Shown here one piece after another: positions 1-9,328 of a stretch of DNA of 64,000 bases. The notes beneath the pieces are model-generated. The model saw only the letters and a list, made by a program, of their open reading frames with translations. It searched no databases and was not told where the DNA came from. Every line of letters starts with the position of its first letter. The stretch's first letter is position 1. A program made the translations under genes and the position numbers. Source of the DNA: Mesorhizobium sp. DCY119 (GTDB taxonomy: Bacteria; Pseudomonadota; Alphaproteobacteria; Rhizobiales; Rhizobiaceae); the NCBI RefSeq assembly GCF_003590645.1, contig NZ_CP031834.1, positions 1,798,501 to 1,862,500 on the forward strand, read 5' to 3'.

Positions 1-1
1 G

Positions 2-484
2 GCGGATGCTTCCACGCCCTATGCCGCGATCGGCCTTCTGTTTGCCGTCGGCGGTCTCGGCAATGCGCTGGCGATCCCGACCACGAGTGCCGTCGCCATG
101 TCTGCGGCCCCGCGCGAACGCTCGGGCATGGCGTCGGCGGTCATCAATGCCACGCGCCAAGGCGGGGCGGCCATCGGCATCGCGCTTCTCGGTGCCCTGA
201 TGAGCATGCGCGCGACGACGCTGATGGCGGAGAGCCTTGCAAAGGCCGGCGTTGCGGATTCTGGAACGGTCGCTCGGGCCGTGGTTTCGCGGCATGATTT
301 CACAACCAGCCTGGCCTTGGGTGAGAACGGTCTGCGTGAGCTGTTCACGGCCGCCTATGCAGGCGGGTTCCATGCCGCCGTGCTGGTCGCCGGGATATTT
401 TCGTTTCTGATTGCAGCACTTGTCGTCATTGTGCTGGGTCGCGCGGAAGCCCGTTCATTGGCTGCAGCGAAACAGGAAGCATGA
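2..484 (+). CDS. MFS multidrug efflux transporter, C-terminal part
   Basis: This is the C-terminal part, about 160 residues, of a major facilitator superfamily transporter. The start lies before the window. The frame is open from base 2 and ends at a TGA at 482-484. Two hydrophobic segments are visible, one Gly/Ala-rich near the window edge and one just before the C-terminus. Between them is the stretch RSGMASAVINATRQ followed by GGAAIGIALLGALMS, typical of the DHA2 (EmrB/QacA-like, 14-helix) branch. Such proteins use the proton gradient to export drugs across the inner membrane. The substrate cannot be told from this fragment. A hairpin terminator follows and is shared with the convergent aminotransferase gene. 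Confidence 0.8.
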   Translation, partial: ADASTPYAAIGLLFAVGGLGNALAIPTTSAVAMSAAPRERSGMASAVINATRQGGAAIGIALLGALMSMRATTLMAESLAKAGVADSGTVARAVVSRHDFTTSLALGENGLRELFTAAYAGGFHAAVLVAGIFSFLIAALVVIVLGRAEARSLAAAKQEA

Positions 485-504
485 AGCGACCTGCTTGCGG
501 CCAA

Positions 505-535
505 GAAAAAACCCGGCGCGAAGCCGGGTTTTTCA
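505..535. terminator. Bidirectional hairpin terminator
   Basis: AACCCGGC (510-517) and GCCGGGTT (523-530) form an 8-bp stem around a 5-nt loop. There is a T-run on the plus side and an A-run before the stem, which becomes a T-run on the minus strand. It lies between two convergent genes and can end transcription from both. Confidence 0.85.
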
Positions 536-554
536 TTTTCGATCTATGCGCCGA

Positions 555-1763
<1,209 letters not shown>

Positions 1764-1944
1764 TTATCTCCGGTTCATGGATGGGCCAGTTTTCAGCCGC
1801 GCTTCTCATGTCGGATTGTGCGGAGAATCGCAAGTGTTGCGTGGCCGTGGCCAAGACAAATCGCCGTGTGGGCCGATTCATGGATTTATTAACGCGCAAT
1901 AAAACGTTGCATGGCAATCTCCGGCGTCAATCCGGAGCAGCATC

Positions 1945-2835
1945 GTGTCGCGCAGTGTCGGCCTCAATCACGTCATCCGAGGCGATGACGGCACCGCTAC
2001 AGGCGTGTGGGGCGCTTTCACGCTGGAAACGGCCTTTCAGCCAATCTTTGCCTTCCGTGATGGCAAGCTGGAAATCGTTGCCTATGAAGGCCTGCTGCGG
2101 CCCTCGCGCGATGGCGCGCCGGTGGCGCCGACGACTTTCTTCAACGAGATCGCTGCCGTGGACCGACTGGCGGTCGAGACGCTGACGCGCACGCTGCATT
2201 TATTGAATGCCGCGATCTGGCTGGACGCGGACGCCACGATCTTCGTCAATTTCGACCCTTCCATCTTCACCGAGCGATCCGTCGTCGACAATGCTTTGCG
2301 CGACCTGCGCCTGGTGCTGCATGAGGCCGGCATCGAGCCCTACCGCGTTATCTGCGAAGTGACGGAGCAGAAGGCCGCCTCGCAGGAGGTGCTTTATGCC
2401 TTCGTCGAGGCGCTGCGGGCTAACGGCCTGCGGATTGCCATCGACGATTATGGCGCAGCCGAGTCCGACATTACGCGGATACGGGAATTGCGGCCAGACA
2501 TCGTGAAATTCGACGCGCAGTGGATCGCCCGGCTGATGGAAACGGGAGCCGGCTTCGCGCTGCTGACATCCATGGTCGAGAACTTTGCCGAGCAAGGCAT
2601 CATGACCGTGTTCGAGGGCATCGAGGAGGGCTGGCAGCTGGACCTCGCCGAACGATCCGGCGCTTCCATGGTGCAGGGTTTCGTGCTGGCGCGGCCGGAA
2701 ACGGTGGCGGCCGGGGCATCGCCCTTGCCGGAAGCACCGCCGACCGAGCCGGCCATCGAGCCGCAACTCCTAGTGAAACCCGTCCGCAGTGCCCGGCGCA
2801 CGGACAAGAAGTTCGGCCGAAGGAGGCCATCATGA
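1945..2835 (+). CDS. EAL-domain cyclic-di-GMP phosphodiesterase (intact motifs)
   Basis: A 296-residue soluble protein that is essentially a bare EAL domain with a short basic Pro-rich tail. EAL enzymes hydrolyse cyclic di-GMP to pGpG. The catalytic set looks complete: FQPIF, the EGLLR form of the EAL motif near residue 48, Asn in FVNFDPS, Glu in CEVTE, the IDDYG aspartates, Lys in DIVKFD and Glu in VFEGIEE. The start is GTG at 1945 with GGAG upstream; no sensor or membrane domain precedes it. Its TGA overlaps the ATG of the next gene, a degenerate EAL protein, so the two are translationally coupled. Being enzymatically active is an inference from motif retention. Confidence 0.85.
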   Translation: MSRSVGLNHVIRGDDGTATGVWGAFTLETAFQPIFAFRDGKLEIVAYEGLLRPSRDGAPVAPTTFFNEIAAVDRLAVETLTRTLHLLNAAIWLDADATIFVNFDPSIFTERSVVDNALRDLRLVLHEAGIEPYRVICEVTEQKAASQEVLYAFVEALRANGLRIAIDDYGAAESDITRIRELRPDIVKFDAQWIARLMETGAGFALLTSMVENFAEQGIMTVFEGIEEGWQLDLAERSGASMVQGFVLARPETVAAGASPLPEAPPTEPAIEPQLLVKPVRSARRTDKKFGRRRPS

Positions 2836-3680
2836 CATCCGCATCAGGCCTTTTGGCTGCCATCGACGAGGCGATTTTTGTCGACGAAGTGGGTATCGAA
2901 ATCGGCGTCATGGGCGATCTTCGGCTGAAGAGCGCCTGCCAGCCGATTTTTTCGCGCTCGGATGATGTGCTGGTGACGGTGGGCGTCAAATCCGTGCCGG
3001 CGTTTTTCCTGCATGGCCGGCCTTTGACGACCAAGGAGTTTCGGGATGGTGCGGCCTCTCCGTCCGCCGAATTTGCCGAGATGCTGTTGCGGGTTCTGCA
3101 TCTGCGGAACTATCGCAATATCGGCCTTGGCGACGTCGATATGTTTGTCGATTTCGATGCGGGATGGTCCGATCTCGATACCTTCCTGAGCTTCCTGCCG
3201 ACTGCCGCGTGGGAACCGGAATGCACCGTGTTGTGCCCGGATATGCTGGTCTGCGAACTCGACAACGTCATGCAGTCTGAAGCGGAGCATGTTTTGCAGC
3301 TCGCGGAGCAAATGCGCTGGAAGGGCATTCGGACAGGCTTGCGCGTTTATGGCGTCGGGCAGGCCGGCGACGATGAGATCGAGTTGATCCGCCCGGATGT
3401 CGTGCGCGTGGACGAGACATGGTTCGGCGAGCTTTGCCGGGACAGCGCGACAGTGCGGCTGTTTGCACCGATCGTTTCAGCCTTGCAGGACCAGGGTGCG
3501 AAGGTGCTTGTCGAAGGCATAGCCGACGCCGCGTCGCTGCGTGTTGCGCTGGATGCCAATGTCGATCTGTTCCAGGGCGACCTTCTTGCGCTTGCGGCAC
3601 TGGCCGGAACGGTTTTCGACGAGAAGCCCCTGCCGATCGCGCGGCTGCTTGGGCGCAACGTGGTGCGGCTGTTCGGATGA
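2832..3680 (+). CDS. Degenerate EAL-domain protein, probably non-catalytic
   Basis: A 282-residue protein with the EAL fold skeleton but most catalytic residues changed. QPIF is kept, the EAL signature is replaced by VGVKSVP, the metal-site Asn is Asp in FVDFD, the DDxG pair is RVYG, and the Lys is Arg in DVVRVD. Only the Glu of VLVEGIAD remains recognisable. It is therefore unlikely to cleave cyclic di-GMP and may act as a sensor or partner of the intact EAL protein just upstream. The ATG at 2832 overlaps the upstream stop (ATGA) and has a strong AGGAGG site at 2821. The frame is open further upstream, but that part only shadows the first gene. Confidence 0.75.
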   Translation: MTSASGLLAAIDEAIFVDEVGIEIGVMGDLRLKSACQPIFSRSDDVLVTVGVKSVPAFFLHGRPLTTKEFRDGAASPSAEFAEMLLRVLHLRNYRNIGLGDVDMFVDFDAGWSDLDTFLSFLPTAAWEPECTVLCPDMLVCELDNVMQSEAEHVLQLAEQMRWKGIRTGLRVYGVGQAGDDEIELIRPDVVRVDETWFGELCRDSATVRLFAPIVSALQDQGAKVLVEGIADAASLRVALDANVDLFQGDLLALAALAGTVFDEKPLPIARLLGRNVVRLFG

Positions 3681-3769
3681 TTCATCAGCAGCGCTGATAG
3701 ACCCGTCATTACAAATCACTGGATGGATTTTGCGGCAGCGATAATCTGCGCGCAAAGCAGGAGAGATGG

Positions 3770-4381
3770 ATGACGCGAATCTACGGCATGGTCGACAGTG
3801 GCAATTGCTACAAGCCGCGGCTGCTGCTGGCCAAGCTCGGCCAGACCTTCGAGCATGTAGAGGTGAGTTCGCACAATGGCGCGACGCGCTCGGCGGACTA
3901 CCTGGCGAAAAACCCGAACGGCATGGTGCCGCTGCTTGAACTGGAAGACGGACGGCTGCTGGCCGAGTCGAACGCGATCCTGCTCTATTTCGCCGAGGGC
4001 ACGCGGTTCCTGCCGTCTGACCGCTATCTACGCGGGCAGGCCTATCAATGGCTGTTCTTCGAACAGTACAGCCACGAGCCTTACATTGCCGTGCGCAAGG
4101 CGCTGCTGACGTTTCCCGAACGCGCGAAGGACGCGACGCCGGAGCGTCTGGCCCTGACGCTTGAACGCGGCAACAAGGCGCTCGGCGTCATGGAAAAGCA
4201 TCTGGCCAAGAATGCATTCTTCGCAGGCGATGCGATGAGCGTCGCCGACATCGCGCTTTATGCTTATACGGCCGATGCCGGCAAGGGCGGCTTCGACCTT
4301 GGTGCCTACCCAGCGGTGTCGGCCTGGCTTGAGCGGGTGAGGGCGGACCCGGGGCACGTATCGATCGACTGGCTGCCTTGA
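3770..4381 (+). CDS. Glutathione S-transferase family protein
   Basis: A 203-residue cytosolic GST-fold protein. The N-terminal thioredoxin-like half (about residues 1-80) has the YGMVDSGNCYKPRLLLAKLG start and NPNGMVPLLELEDGRLLAES, which holds the cis-proline (MVP) and the glutathione-contacting ES pair. The all-helical C-terminal half ends with the FFAGDAMSVADIALYAYT N-capping region. The ATG at 3770 is preceded by a GGAGAG site. It is the first of three GST genes in 8 kb. The substrate is unknown; detoxification by glutathione conjugation or dehalogenation is the family's usual role. Confidence 0.85.
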   Translation: MTRIYGMVDSGNCYKPRLLLAKLGQTFEHVEVSSHNGATRSADYLAKNPNGMVPLLELEDGRLLAESNAILLYFAEGTRFLPSDRYLRGQAYQWLFFEQYSHEPYIAVRKALLTFPERAKDATPERLALTLERGNKALGVMEKHLAKNAFFAGDAMSVADIALYAYTADAGKGGFDLGAYPAVSAWLERVRADPGHVSIDWLP

Positions 4382-4389
4382 GGAAGGGA

Positions 4390-5292
4390 TCAGCCGGTCA
4401 TTCCCGGCAGGCGAGCCGCCAGAGTATCGATCAACAACCGCATCCGTGTCGGCAGATGCGGAGTCCGCGGCCATAGCGCGGAACTGTCAAAGACCAGAGG
4501 ATCGATGTCTCGCAAAACGGGCACGAGTTCACCGTCGCGAACGCGATCCCGTATGAGCCAGCATGGCAACCAGGCCAGGCCCATGCCGGCCGTTGCCGCA
4601 TCGGCAATCGCATCGAGATCATCGAATTTGATACGGCTCTGAAGCGGCAGTTCGTAGCTTTCACCGCTGATGCTGCGGAAGCGCCATGATCTGATCCGGC
4701 CGCCGAGCGAATAGACAACGGTATCGTGATCCGCGATCTCGGCGAACGTTGCGGGACTGCCCCGCTGTTCGAGATAGCGGGGTGAGGCGCAGATGGTCAT
4801 GCGCTGGCGAGCGACCCGGCGCATCATCAGCCCGGCATTGTCGCGCACCGGGCCATTGCGGATTGCAAGATCGTAGCCTTCTTCGACGAGATCGACGGTC
4901 CGGTCGGTGAAGGACGCTTCCAAGTCCAACTTCGGATACTGTCGCGCCAGTTCCATGAGGACGGGCACGACGCAACGCCTGCCGAACAGAACCGGCACGC
5001 TGATCCTGATGCGGCCGGCCGGTTCGTTGCGGCCGGTCTCGATGGCGGTTTCAGCGGCTTCGAGTTCCCGCAACGCCCGCAAGCAGCGCTCATAAAAAAC
5101 CTGGCCGTCGTCAGTCAGGTTGAAGACGCGGGTGGTGCGATGGCATAGCCGGACGCCCAGGCGCCCTTCCAGCCGGACGACGGCCTTGCCGACTGCCGAG
5201 CGCGACAGGCCCAGTCGTTCGCCCGCGGCTGCAAAGCCGCCAGCCCCGACGACGGCGACAAACTCCTGAATGCCGGAGAGACGATTTGTCAT
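4390..5292 (-). CDS. LysR-family transcriptional regulator
   Basis: A 300-residue regulator. The N-terminal winged helix reads IQEFVAVVGAGGFAAAGERL then SRSAVGKAVVRLEGRLGVRL, the normal LysR DNA-binding helix. The C-terminal part is a periplasmic-binding-like effector domain (from about residue 90, AGRIRISVPVLFGRR onward) that also gives oligomer contacts. I chose ATG 5292, because an upstream extension would run through a perfect palindrome that looks like its operator (5303-5325). The gene is divergent from the oxidoreductase at 5417, the usual LysR layout, so that gene is the likely target. The inducer is unknown, perhaps a quinone or aldehyde. Confidence 0.88.
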   Translation of the reverse strand: MTNRLSGIQEFVAVVGAGGFAAAGERLGLSRSAVGKAVVRLEGRLGVRLCHRTTRVFNLTDDGQVFYERCLRALRELEAAETAIETGRNEPAGRIRISVPVLFGRRCVVPVLMELARQYPKLDLEASFTDRTVDLVEEGYDLAIRNGPVRDNAGLMMRRVARQRMTICASPRYLEQRGSPATFAEIADHDTVVYSLGGRIRSWRFRSISGESYELPLQSRIKFDDLDAIADAATAGMGLAWLPCWLIRDRVRDGELVPVLRDIDPLVFDSSALWPRTPHLPTRMRLLIDTLAARLPGMTG

Positions 5293-5302
5293 TCTGCACT
5301 CC

Positions 5303-5325
5303 ATTGTATCCCAATAGGATACAAT
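5303..5325. promoter_or_regulatory. Perfect inverted repeat, likely LysR operator
   Basis: ATTGTATCC and GGATACAAT are perfect 9-bp arms separated by 5 bases (CAATA). The element lies 10 bp before the lysR start and about 90 bp before the divergent oxidoreductase. The T-N11-A pattern expected of LysR sites fits. That it binds this particular regulator is inferred from position. Confidence 0.65.
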
Positions 5326-5416
5326 GAGAAGACAAATTACCGCCACTGGAGATTTTTGAGATCACCTATGTTTCTGCCGAACTCCATTTTCGGAGTGCAG
5401 CATAGGGAAATTGCAG

Positions 5417-6445
5417 ATGACCGCCTTGATGAAACATTGGTCGATTGACGCGGCCGGCCGGGAAAACCTCAAACTTGTCGAGAGTCTGATCCCGACGCCG
5501 GGGCCTGCGGAAATCCTGGTCCGGGTTGCTGCTGTCTCGTTGAACTATCGCGACAAGCTGCTGGTGGACGACGGCTTTGGACTCCAGCGGATGGTCACGC
5601 CGCTGACGCCCGGCTCGGACATGGCAGGGAAGGTGATCGCCGTAGGCTCGTCGGTCGACAGGTTCCAGCCGGGTGACCGCGTTATATCGACGTTCATTCC
5701 GGGCTGGATCGATGGGGTCGGTCCCGGCAATGCACGCCAGCCCACTCACGGATCGCTTGGCGGCGGCTACCAAGGTGTTCTGGCGGAATATGTCGCGCTC
5801 AATCAGGAGTGGGCGGTCAAGGTTCCTGGAGGCCTGAGCGATGTGGCTGCGAGCACCTTGCCTTGCGCCGGCCTCACGGCCTGGACCGGGCTTGTCGAGC
5901 GCGGGAACCTCCATTCCGGCCAGACCGTCCTGGTGCAGGGGACGGGCGGTGTCGCGCTCTTTGGTGCGCAGATTGCGCTGGCGCATGGCGCCGAAACGAT
6001 TGTGATATCGGGAAGTGACGAGAAACTGACGCGGGCCAGGGAACTGGGCGTCCATCATGCCATCAACCGCAACAAGCATGACTGGGTCGAAGAGATCTAT
6101 CGCATCACCGGTGATCGAGGCGTCGACCACATTCTCGAAATCGTTGGCGGCGCGCATCTCGACCAGTCGCTGCGGGCCGCGGCGGTTGGCGGTCGCATCT
6201 CACTCATCGGGGTTCTGGAAGGTTTTGAGATTTCCGGCGGCTTCGCGTCTTTTGCGCAAAAGCGCCTCGTCGTGGAAGGGATACAGGTGGGACATCGCCG
6301 GGCGCTGGAAGATTTTGCCCACGCTGTCGAAATGAATGGCATCAAACCTGTCGTCGACGCCGAGTACGGGCTTGTCGATCTGCCGGCGGCACTCGATCAT
6401 CTGACGCGTGGGCCGTTCGGCAAAATCGTCGTCACCGTGAACTGA
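5417..6445 (+). CDS. Zinc-independent MDR-family NAD(P)-dependent oxidoreductase
   Basis: A 342-residue medium-chain dehydrogenase/reductase of the quinone oxidoreductase type. The N-terminal GroES-like domain has VSLNYRDKLLVDDGFG in place of the Cys/His zinc site and PGSDMAGKVIAVG. The Rossmann domain has VQGTGGVALFGAQIALAHGA (near residue 175), which binds NAD(P)H. Lack of the zinc ligands points to reduction of quinones or enones rather than classical alcohol oxidation. ATG 5417 is chosen; TTG 5411 and ATG 5429 are alternatives and none has a strong ribosome site. It is divergent from a LysR gene with a palindrome between them, so it is probably inducible. Confidence 0.85.
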   Translation: MTALMKHWSIDAAGRENLKLVESLIPTPGPAEILVRVAAVSLNYRDKLLVDDGFGLQRMVTPLTPGSDMAGKVIAVGSSVDRFQPGDRVISTFIPGWIDGVGPGNARQPTHGSLGGGYQGVLAEYVALNQEWAVKVPGGLSDVAASTLPCAGLTAWTGLVERGNLHSGQTVLVQGTGGVALFGAQIALAHGAETIVISGSDEKLTRARELGVHHAINRNKHDWVEEIYRITGDRGVDHILEIVGGAHLDQSLRAAAVGGRISLIGVLEGFEISGGFASFAQKRLVVEGIQVGHRRALEDFAHAVEMNGIKPVVDAEYGLVDLPAALDHLTRGPFGKIVVTVN

Positions 6446-6454
6446 ACTGCGGAC

Positions 6455-6483
6455 AACAAAAAGGCGGGGAGTTACCCCGCCTT
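6455..6483 (-). terminator. Hairpin terminator, better on the minus strand
   Basis: AAGGCGGGG (6461-6469) pairs perfectly with CCCCGCCTT (6475-6483) around a 5-nt loop. The A-run at 6458-6462 becomes a T-run on the minus strand, so it best ends the cspA transcript. On the plus strand it is a stem without a T-run after the oxidoreductase gene. Confidence 0.7.
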
Positions 6484-6645
6484 CCGCGCCCAAAACAGGC
6501 TGATCTGGAATTCATTGACCAGGTCTGGCGGCTATCTGCCGCTTCAGCTCCTGGCCTTGACCTCCGGCGCGCTTGTCGCGCGGCCGCCAGTACATCCGTG
6601 ACTTGCCGTGCGCTTCGAACCTTTCAGTCCGAGGCGCGCGTAAAA

Positions 6646-6858
6646 TCAGCCGGCCTTGGAAAGAGAACCAGCAGACGACTTGCCGGTGCGGCGGTCCTGC
6701 TCGATCTCGAAGTTGATCTTCTGACCTTCGACGAGGTTCGACAGACCAGCGCGCTCAACAGCGGAGATGTGGACGAAAACGTCCGCGCCGCCTGCGTCAG
6801 GCTGGATGAAGCCGAAACCCTTGGTCGAGTTGAACCACTTTACGGTGCCAGTAGCCAT
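6646..6858 (-). CDS. cspA: Cold-shock protein, CspA family
   Basis: A 70-residue single cold-shock domain protein that binds single-stranded RNA and DNA and acts as an RNA chaperone. The RNP1-like KGFGFIQP and RNP2-like VFVHIS motifs are both present, and the start [10 protein letters not shown] is the family signature. AAGGAA lies 7-12 bases before the ATG. About 260 bp upstream hold no gene. This includes an AT-rich stretch that could be the long 5' leader usual for cold-inducible csp genes. The family often has several paralogues per genome, so the exact paralogue name is uncertain. Confidence 0.95.
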   Translation of the reverse strand: MATGTVKWFNSTKGFGFIQPDAGGADVFVHISAVERAGLSNLVEGQKINFEIEQDRRTGKSSAGSLSKAG

Positions 6859-7142
6859 TTTATATTTCCTTGCGTTTGCAACGTTATTTAACCAAGCGAA
6901 CTTGGTCGCCTTGTATCGAGATTTTGGAGATAGACGTCAGCAAACGCGAATAAATCGCGGGACTACCATATCGATCGGCCGAAATATCAACGGGGCTGAT
7001 ATAATGCGTATTGCTCGCCAGCACAAGAGCCAGAGAAGATGATCGTTCACCGGGATGTGATCGGCCCGCATGAGCACTTCCGTCGATCCCGCTCGTTCCT
7101 GTCTATAGGAACACTTGGTGATGCATGCGCAGGGAGGTGACT

Positions 7143-7463
7143 TTGAAACGTGTTTTGCTCGTTCTTTGCCTGTCTTTGATCGCGGTCGAGGCGCAGGCGA
7201 TTTCTCGCTATACCTCTACCAGCATGAGTTGCGGCGAGGTTCAGGCCACCGTCCGGCGCGATGGTGCTGCGCTGTTGCGTTATCGTTCGGAGCGCAATCC
7301 TTCAATCCTGCGCTATGACCGCTATGTGGCGGATCGCCGGTTCTGCAAAAGCGATGAAAGCGCCGAGACCGTCTTCGTTCCGACGGCCGACCGGTCCTGT
7401 CCGGTGCGTCGTTGCGAGCGGGTGGACCCGGAGGATCGCTTCATGATTCTGCGCCGCGACTGA
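7143..7463 (+). CDS. Small secreted hypothetical protein
   Basis: A 106-residue protein I do not recognise. The first 19 residues form a clean signal peptide (Lys-Arg, a hydrophobic core, then VEAQA before the likely cut), so it should be periplasmic. The mature part is basic, with five cysteines (in SMSCGE, RRFCKS, DRSCPVRRC and nearby), suggesting disulfides. I chose the TTG at 7143 because GGGAGG lies 5 bases before it; an ATG at 7125 in the same frame would put that site inside the gene. A 143-bp hairpin element starts immediately after the stop codon. Confidence 0.6.
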   Translation: MKRVLLVLCLSLIAVEAQAISRYTSTSMSCGEVQATVRRDGAALLRYRSERNPSILRYDRYVADRRFCKSDESAETVFVPTADRSCPVRRCERVDPEDRFMILRRD

Positions 7464-7606
7464 GAGGCCGCTCGCTAACTCTACCCTGCCGGTCATCTGA
7501 CGCAGTTTTCTGCGCTTCCGGTGCTCACGTACCTAAATGTACGCTCCGCTCCGGTTCTCGAAAACCACGCCATATGCCTCGGCAGGGCGAGTTATCAAAC
7601 GGCCTC
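7464..7606. repeat. 143-bp imperfect inverted repeat with conserved core (copy 1)
   Basis: The element fills the gap between two convergent genes. Its core (about 7505-7565) is nearly identical to that of the copy at 18600-18742 and centres on GTAC-CTAAAT-GTAC. The outer arms are self-complementary: GAGGCCG at 7464-7470 pairs with CGGCCTC at 7600-7606, and TACCCTGCCG pairs with CGGCAGGGCG. The arms do not match those of the other copy. It may act as a terminator for both neighbours. Confidence 0.75.
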
Positions 7607-7621
7607 TAAGCAACCAAAGCT

Positions 7622-8200
7622 TCAGAAACCAAAAGACGCCTGTGCGGACGGTGGCGGGCCGACCCGCACGCCTTCCATGGTCAGAAGCTTCTCCTTGGTG
7701 GCCGAGCCGCCGGGAGCCGAAAAGCCGCCGATCTTGTTGCCGGCTGCAAGAATGCGATGGCAGGGCACGACGATCGGCACCGGGTTGGAGCCCAGCGCCT
7801 GGCCCGTTTCGCGCGCCAGCCCGGTGTGGCCTGCGCGTTGGGCCAGCTCGCCATAGGTCGTCGTCTCGCCGAAACCGAGCTTCCGCGCCGCGTCGTAGAT
7901 CGCCAGCCGGAAGTCGTCGATGCCTGCGAGGTCGACCTTGATGTCGGAAAAATCCACCATCTCGCCAGCCGCGTAGCGCGTGATCTCATCGACCGCGGCA
8001 ACGATGTTCGCCGGCAGATCGCTCGCCGTCTGTTGCGAAGGTTCGCCGGACTGTGAGATTCGCGACATCGTCGCCAGCAGCCGCCTTTCGGTGGCGGCGC
8101 GGTCGCGCTCGGGCAATTGCACCCGCGTCAGGCCCTGCTCGCTCCAGGCGATTCCGATCCAGCCGATGGCGGTTTCGAAGAGATGATAGGGTATGGTCAT
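7622..8200 (-). CDS. ogt: Methylated-DNA-protein-cysteine methyltransferase
   Basis: A 192-residue suicide DNA-repair protein that transfers the alkyl group from O6-alkylguanine or O4-alkylthymine to its own cysteine. The acceptor is in VVPCHRIL near residue 150. The helix-turn-helix part has TTTYGELAQRAGHTGLARETGQALGSNP in two blocks, including the arginine finger region, and the C-terminal GNKIGGFSAPGG follows. It has no Ada-type N-terminal zinc domain. ATG 8200 gives the usual MTIPYHLFETAIG start; ATG 8233 in frame is possible, and neither has a good ribosome site. Confidence 0.9.
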   Translation of the reverse strand: MTIPYHLFETAIGWIGIAWSEQGLTRVQLPERDRAATERRLLATMSRISQSGEPSQQTASDLPANIVAAVDEITRYAAGEMVDFSDIKVDLAGIDDFRLAIYDAARKLGFGETTTYGELAQRAGHTGLARETGQALGSNPVPIVVPCHRILAAGNKIGGFSAPGGSATKEKLLTMEGVRVGPPPSAQASFGF

Positions 8201-8406
8201 CACGTTTTTGTCCAAAAAACCGAGGTGTTTCATACCACAAAAGCCGCCTGGTACAAAGCGGGAACATCCCGTTATCAGTGGACTGCGCGAAGCCTCCTGA
8301 CAGACTGGCGGATGCAGTTGCAACCGGGCCGTGTTGCCGAAACGGTGCGGCTGATGTATGGGGTTTCCAATCGTTAACAATTGATTTGCAGACAACGAGC
8401 GCGGCT

Positions 8407-9225
8407 TTGCCTTCTTTTCTGAGATTTCCTCTCGTTGCAGCGGTGCTGTCGCCCTTGGCGCTAGCGGCCTGCGCGACGACTGGAGAAGACACGGCAACAA
8501 GCCTTGCCATGGCGCCGACGGTCGATCTGGCGCTGCCTGACACCGTTTCGATCTTGCCGAGTTCCTATACACAGACGGTGGCGCGCGAAGAGGCCTATCC
8601 GGCCGAGACCGTTACGGCCAATGCCTTCGCCACGCCGGATACGCCCGCTGGCCCGGTCACTGCGCAAAGCGGTACCGTGGTGGACAAGCTCATCACCAAA
8701 TACGCCGCGATCTATGAAGTGCCGGAAACGCTGGTTCGCAGCGTGGTCAAACGCGAGAGCACCTTCAATCCGCGCGCCTACAATCGCGGTCACTGGGGCC
8801 TGATGCAGATCAAGCACGCGACTGCGCGCGGCATGGGCTATGACGGCCCGGCGAACGGCCTTCTCGATGCCGAGACCAATCTGAAATATGCGGTGAAATA
8901 TCTGCGCGGGGCCTATCTGGTGGCCGGTGGCGACCACAGACGCGCCGACCGCCTCTACCAGACCGGCTACTATTACGATGCCAAGCGCAAGGGCCTGCTG
9001 GAAGAGACGGGCCTGGGCACGGATCGCCGCCGCATGCGCCGCCCGGACCCGGCGCCTGAGATGAACCCGATGGCAGGCGGCTTAGGCCCCGAGCCGATCC
9101 CTGGCGCCGCCAATACTGCGCCTGCGGCTATTCCCGCCACGGCGCCGGTGTTTCCTCCCGCGCCAACGCCGCTTCCTGCCGCTGCACCGGTTCCGAAGCC
9201 GGCTGCCGCTCCCGGCGCTGCCTGA
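8407..9225 (+). CDS. Lytic transglycosylase, SLT-domain lipoprotein
   Basis: A 272-residue envelope protein that cleaves peptidoglycan glycan strands with formation of 1,6-anhydro ends. A lipoprotein signal ends in the lipobox LAAC. An SLT domain follows, with the catalytic Glu in VVKRESTFNPRAYN and the GLMQI motif. The last 90 or so residues are Pro/Ala-rich low complexity. The start is uncertain: I use TTG 8407, the first start giving a compact signal; TTG 8386 is possible. The frame is open far upstream but overlaps ogt antisense, so that part is not real. It is probably anchored in the outer membrane. Confidence 0.85.
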   Translation: MPSFLRFPLVAAVLSPLALAACATTGEDTATSLAMAPTVDLALPDTVSILPSSYTQTVAREEAYPAETVTANAFATPDTPAGPVTAQSGTVVDKLITKYAAIYEVPETLVRSVVKRESTFNPRAYNRGHWGLMQIKHATARGMGYDGPANGLLDAETNLKYAVKYLRGAYLVAGGDHRRADRLYQTGYYYDAKRKGLLEETGLGTDRRRMRRPDPAPEMNPMAGGLGPEPIPGAANTAPAAIPATAPVFPPAPTPLPAAAPVPKPAAAPGAA

Positions 9226-9328
9226 TACCTAGACGCCCTTCGTTTCAGCATCCGATTTGGTCGGCAAGCGGATTTCCGTTTTCGGCGTGATGCGGTAAGT
9301 CGGCATGGTCCGAATGCAAGGGGATCGC

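Noticed and set aside
2520-2831. Upstream extension of the degenerate EAL gene
   Set aside because: It overlaps the first EAL gene out of frame, while ATG 2832 has AGGAGG and a coupled stop.
8053-8406. Upstream extension of the lytic transglycosylase gene
   Set aside because: It runs antisense through ogt and would place the lipoprotein signal in the middle of the protein.
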